Of a stretch of DNA of 64,000 bases, positions 60,687 to 64,000 are shown piece after piece. The stretch comes from Vibrio sp. VB16 (GTDB lineage: Bacteria; Pseudomonadota; Gammaproteobacteria; Enterobacterales; Vibrionaceae). The DNA lies in contig NZ_CP087590.1 of assembly GCF_015594925.2 (NCBI RefSeq), forward strand, positions 2,790,001-2,854,000, given 5' to 3'. The first letter of the stretch is position 1. Each line of letters begins with the position of its first letter. The translations under genes and the position numbers were made by a program. The notes below the pieces were generated by a model. The model was not told the origin of the DNA, did no database searches, and was given only the letters and a program-made list of their open reading frames with translations.

Positions 60687-62027
60687 ATGAAGATTCGCAA
60701 CACCGCATTAGTTAAAGGATTTAGACAATCAACTCCTTATGTGAATGCCCACAGAGGCAAAACAATGGTCATCATGCTCGGTGGAGAGGCTGTTGATGCA
60801 CCCAATTTCACTAATATTATCAGCGATATTGCTCTACTTCATAGCCTTGGCGTGAAGATTGTTCTCGTCCATGGAGCAAGGCCTCAAATAAACAGAATAC
60901 TTGAGTCGCAAAAAGGGGTGACCCCTTACCACAAAGGAGTTCGGGTTACTGATTCTTCCACGCTAAACTTAGTTATGCAGGCCTCGGGGCAATTACAACT
61001 TACGATCACCGCTAGATTGTCGATGAGCCTAAATAATACACCAATGGCCGGTACACAACTCAATGTCGTGAGCGGAAATTTCGTCATCGCCCAACCACTC
61101 GGCATCGATGATGGGGTTGACTATAGCCATAGTGGTAAGGTTCGTCGTGTCGATACTGAAGCGATCAATCAAGTGCTGGATCAAGGGTCGATTGTATTAG
61201 TTGGTCCCGTCGCGAGTTCCGTCACTGGAGAGTGTTTCAATTTACTTTCGGAAGAGGTCGCTACTCAGGTTGCGATACGACTCAGAGCGGATAAACTTAT
61301 CGGTTTTTGTTCTGAACAAGGCATTGTCGATAATAATGGCGACGTCATTGCAGAGCTCTTTCCAAACCACGCTGAAAGTATTCTGCATACTTTAGAATCA
61401 GATAGCGATCTTACGACCGACAATAGCTCGGGAACACTTCGTTTTCTTAGGGGCTCAATTTCGGCATGCCGAGCTGGCGTTAGAAGAAGCCACTTAATTA
61501 GCTACAACGTAGACGGAGCACTTATTCAGGAGCTTTTCTCGCTCGATGGTATCGGTACACAGGTTGTTATGGCCAGTGCAGAACAGGTGAGAAGAGCGAA
61601 TATCGACGATATCGGTGGTATTCTTGGGCTAATCAGGCCATTAGAAGAACAGGGTATCCTTGTCCGTCGCTCTAGAGAGCAGTTGGAACAAGAGATACAT
61701 CAATTTACATTGATTGAAAAAGATGGATTGGTCATTGGTTGTGCCGCTCTTTATCCATATCTAGAAGAGGAAATGGCCGAAATGGCTTGTGTTGCAATAC
61801 ATCCAGATTATAGAGATGGCAACCGCGGACTCGATCTACTGAACCAGATGAAACAATACTCACGTAATGTTGGTATAGAAAAAATATTCGTACTCACTAC
61901 GCACAGTCTTCATTGGTTTAGAGAGCAAGGTTTTCAAGAGGTGGAAGTATCGGAACTTCCAATGGGTAAGCAGAATCTTTATAACTTCCAAAGAAAATCA
62001 AAAATATTAATTTTGGACGTCTATTGA
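60687..62027 (+). CDS. argA: N-acetylglutamate synthase ArgA
   Basis: First enzyme of arginine synthesis, 446 aa: an N-terminal amino-acid-kinase-like domain (about 25-285; IVLVHGARPQINRIL, then VLVGPVASSVTGECFNLLSEEVA) that binds arginine as feedback inhibitor, and a C-terminal GNAT acetyltransferase domain (about 300-446; EMACVAIHPDYRDGNRGLDLLNQM). Repressed by ArgR through the boxes at 60637-60675. It is next to mltA and recD as in E. coli. Confidence 0.96.
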   Translation: MKIRNTALVKGFRQSTPYVNAHRGKTMVIMLGGEAVDAPNFTNIISDIALLHSLGVKIVLVHGARPQINRILESQKGVTPYHKGVRVTDSSTLNLVMQASGQLQLTITARLSMSLNNTPMAGTQLNVVSGNFVIAQPLGIDDGVDYSHSGKVRRVDTEAINQVLDQGSIVLVGPVASSVTGECFNLLSEEVATQVAIRLRADKLIGFCSEQGIVDNNGDVIAELFPNHAESILHTLESDSDLTTDNSSGTLRFLRGSISACRAGVRRSHLISYNVDGALIQELFSLDGIGTQVVMASAEQVRRANIDDIGGILGLIRPLEEQGILVRRSREQLEQEIHQFTLIEKDGLVIGCAALYPYLEEEMAEMACVAIHPDYRDGNRGLDLLNQMKQYSRNVGIEKIFVLTTHSLHWFREQGFQEVEVSELPMGKQNLYNFQRKSKILILDVY

Positions 62028-62186
62028 ATGTATTTACAAATCAATAGTTTATTAATAAGCTCAAAACAGACCATCGATAACCGCTTGCATTTGATTGTTT
62101 GACTGTTAATATGCGCGGGTCCAGTTGGCTCAAGGATTCAGTTTTCTAGACTAATATAAATATTTGAAAATTGAAGGATCATTCTG

Positions 62187-62219
62187 ATGAGCACTTTTTA
62201 TGAAAACTATCATTTGTAA
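62187..62219 (+). CDS. Possible leader peptide overlapping the small ORF
   Basis: Ten-codon ORF reading MSTFYENYHL. It has the best ribosome site of the area (AAGGA, eight bases before the ATG). It overlaps the start of the 62-aa ORF in another frame (ATG at 62200), so it may be a leader peptide that controls it, or an artefact. Not supported by homology. Confidence 0.35.
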   Translation: MSTFYENYHL

Positions 62220-62388
62220 TTCGGTTCAGAGTTTTTTAGACATGGCCGAAAATAATTTTCTGAACGGACTAAATGTACACTGCGTTTTCCCTGCGAACGA
62301 TAGTGTTAAGACAATGATTATGCATTGTCAGAGACGACACAGCATTCAACATGTCTCCTTTTCGGAAACCGTTTCTGAGAGAGTTTAG
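62200..62388 (+). CDS. Small hypothetical protein between argA and recD
   Basis: A 62-aa ORF I do not recognise. It has three cysteines and several histidines (MHCQRRHSIQHVSF), no signal peptide and no membrane helix. Its ATG has no good ribosome site of its own; a strong site belongs to a ten-codon ORF starting 13 bases earlier. A strong terminator follows, and there is a gap of 170 bases after argA, so a short separate transcript is likely. It could be a genuine small protein, or an untranslated part of a small RNA. Confidence 0.5.
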   Translation: MKTIICNSVQSFLDMAENNFLNGLNVHCVFPANDSVKTMIMHCQRRHSIQHVSFSETVSERV

Positions 62389-62411
62389 ACAAGAAGTTTT
62401 ACATCTCTCTA

Positions 62412-62449
62412 AAAAATAAAGGCTAAGTTCATACTTAGTCTTTATTTTT
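62412..62449. terminator. Bidirectional terminator between the small ORF and recD
   Basis: Sixteen-base stem AAAAATAAAGGCTAAG / CTTAGTCTTTATTTTT (one G:U) around TTCATA, with A and T runs at both ends. It overlaps the last bases of recD on the minus strand. Confidence 0.9.
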
Positions 62450-64000
62450 ACCTAAACTCAAAGAATTTAAGTCTTTGCTGCAACCCGCTTAACCTTTGCG
62501 TTTTTCTCCTTATCCCTTTTAATAACACCGCATTATCTGCAACAATAAATAACCTATTTTTTGCCCGCGTTACACCAGTATAGATAAGCTCTTTTGTTAA
62601 TATTGGTGAATACGTTCTGGGTAAGATCATCACGGTCGTAGGGAACTCACTGCCTTGTGATTTATGAATTGTCATCGCATAAGCGGTATCGTGTTCTGGT
62701 ATCCTACTCGGTAACACGGCTTTTACGCGCCCATCGGGCAGCTCAAAGTAAACCTTTAAATAGCGATGCAATTCTCCGGATTCATCTTTTTCAGAAACCA
62801 GCATTGTGATACCTATATCACCGTTGAACAACCCCAGGGCATGGTCATTCCGAGTGATCATCACAGGACGTCCCATATACCAAAGATCATGACGACTTTG
62901 GATAATTCGAGCGCTATTCAATGCTTTCTCTATGTGTTGATTTAATCCCGATAGCCCAAAATCCCCTTCTCGAATAGCGCAGAGCAGTCGACAGTTTGAG
63001 AACAGAGAAAGCGCCTCGAGGGCGTATGATTCTATTAAATCAGATTCAATTCCCGCCGCGTTTTGAACACAATTAAGATAGTCGGTATATTCCTCTACGA
63101 GAAAAGCGATCATTTCCTGATAGCTTTCTGTCGTTAACGGATCATATTTTATGTCTTGATATCCGTGCTGTAATGTCGCCTTTACCTTTGGAACATCCGC
63201 CGTATTTATCGCTTTGGCCAAGACACCAATACCCGAACTTTCATCAAACCGATAGCTTTTTTTGAGCATACATAAGCTATCTGAAATACGAACAGATTCT
63301 GTTCTTTGTTTATGTGGTGACAGTTCGCTTTCCTCGATACCCGTTAATCGCGAGAGTAACTTAGCTTGTACATCGCTATAGCCGTAATCTAGAAACGAAC
63401 AGATGTCCCCGAGTACCGCACCGGCCTCTACAGAAGCAAGTTGGTCTTTGTCACCTAGTAATACGAGTCGTGCATGCTCTGGCAATGCTTCGAGAAGCTT
63501 CGCCATCAATGGAAGGTCGACCATGGATGCTTCATCCACAACCAGAAGATCGAGATGCAATGGATTGCTCTTATTGTGTCTAAACTCAGCTCGATTCGGT
63601 ATCGCACCTAATAACCGATGAATGGTACTCGCGTTGTTCGGTATCAGTAATTTGGTTTCACTATTAATTGCTAACGTTTTAATGGCACCACTTATCGATT
63701 CAGTTAAGCGTGCGGCCGCTTTACCCGTTGGAGCCACTAATTTTATCTTCGGGATATTGTCTTTTTGAATACCGTGTTCAATCAGAGCCGAAAGTAATTT
63801 CACCACTGTTGTCGTTTTTCCCGTTCCCGGTCCCCCAGAAATAACGGAAAGCCGACGGCTTAAAGCGACCGCAACCGCCACTTTTTGCCAGTTAATTTCA
63901 TTGGACTGCAATTCGGCATCCGGGAAAAGTTCAATGAGTTTTTTAGATAGGGTATCGCTCTCCTGATCTGAAAATGATATTGGCTCTGCCAAGGCATTTA
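62448..64000 (-). CDS. recD: RecBCD exonuclease subunit RecD, N-terminus outside window
   Basis: SF1B helicase subunit (5'-3') of RecBCD, cut by the right edge. The frame is open to the last base without a stop, so the N-terminal roughly 150-190 residues are missing; an internal TTG at 63992 is not the true start. Helicase motifs: Walker A SGGPGTGKTTTV, APTGKAAARL, Walker B LVVDEASMVDLPLM, LVLLGDKDQLASVEAGAVL, KSYRF, and the C-terminal TIHKSQGSEFPTTVMILP and YTGVTRAKNRLFIV. In E. coli it lies beside argA too. Confidence 0.96.
   Translation of the reverse strand, partial: NALAEPISFSDQESDTLSKKLIELFPDAELQSNEINWQKVAVAVALSRRLSVISGGPGTGKTTTVVKLLSALIEHGIQKDNIPKIKLVAPTGKAAARLTESISGAIKTLAINSETKLLIPNNASTIHRLLGAIPNRAEFRHNKSNPLHLDLLVVDEASMVDLPLMAKLLEALPEHARLVLLGDKDQLASVEAGAVLGDICSFLDYGYSDVQAKLLSRLTGIEESELSPHKQRTESVRISDSLCMLKKSYRFDESSGIGVLAKAINTADVPKVKATLQHGYQDIKYDPLTTESYQEMIAFLVEEYTDYLNCVQNAAGIESDLIESYALEALSLFSNCRLLCAIREGDFGLSGLNQHIEKALNSARIIQSRHDLWYMGRPVMITRNDHALGLFNGDIGITMLVSEKDESGELHRYLKVYFELPDGRVKAVLPSRIPEHDTAYAMTIHKSQGSEFPTTVMILPRTYSPILTKELIYTGVTRAKNRLFIVADNAVLLKGIRRKTQRLSGLQQRLKFFEFR

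Overview
The window looks like a chromosomal segment of a marine gammaproteobacterium of the Vibrionaceae, most likely Vibrio or a close relative. The evidence is the gene order (nqrABCDEF-apbE-nqrM next to dinB; bolA-rlmG-yajG-ppiA-ampG; argA beside recD), the Na+-translocating NADH:quinone reductase, an OmpK/Tsx-type porin, a DUF2850 gene beside argA, and moderate to low GC. I could not name the species. No rRNA, tRNA, CRISPR array, transposase or prophage gene was seen. Almost all of the window is ordinary backbone, with some accessory metabolic cassettes inserted.

Layout. 1-7.9 kb is the cell-envelope and lipoate block: rsfS (end only), rlmH, mrdA, rodA, rlpA, dacA, ybeD, lipB, lipA, partly joined by 1-4 nt overlaps. 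8.0-11.9 kb holds a small lipoprotein, glyA (with PurR and MetR boxes), a YitT-type membrane protein and an M20 amidohydrolase. 11.9-17.1 kb is a trehalose cassette: treB-treC face treR, with two TreR-type operators between them, and treR lies downstream of gmhB and a MliC-like lysozyme inhibitor. 17.3-19.9 kb is the MetJ-controlled methionine importer metNIQ. 20.2-25.7 kb is a tripartite tricarboxylate transporter (tctCBA) facing a CitA/CitB-type two-component system. 25.9-27.6 kb encodes an unusual protein in which a LuxR-type DNA-binding domain is fused to an alpha/beta hydrolase with a cysteine nucleophile.

27.8-33.7 kb is a TPP-riboswitch operon for thiamin-precursor salvage and uptake (thiD, thiZXY, tenA, thiM, thiE). 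33.8-36.8 kb: trmO/tsaA, proS, yaeP, a DUF4250 gene. 37.1-41 kb: DUF2884 protein, a GreA/B-like protein translationally coupled to dinB behind a LexA box, and a double-receiver GGDEF protein. 41-48.8 kb: nqrM, apbE and the nqr operon. 48.8-54.5 kb: bolA, rlmG, yajG, a periplasmic cyclophilin, ampG and an OmpK-like porin. 54.6-64 kb: panE, yajL, csdA, then csdE, tcdA, mltA and a DUF2850 gene on the other strand, ArgR-controlled argA, a small orphan gene and recD (cut by the window edge).

The most notable non-genic structure is a pair of related intergenic elements (about 186-188 bp, opposite orientation). Each lies at a convergent gene junction. They carry internal palindromes of the form ATTCCC-N8-GGGAAT, and one copy has near-perfect 17-bp terminal inverted repeats, so they look like small non-autonomous (MITE/REP-like) elements. 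The strongest candidate for an undescribed system is the LuxR-hydrolase fusion. Further candidates are the SOS-linked Gre-like factor, the thiM-thiE hairpin, and the leader-peptide-like ORF overlapping the small gene before recD. No function here was tested by database search; all calls rest on recognised motifs and gene order.
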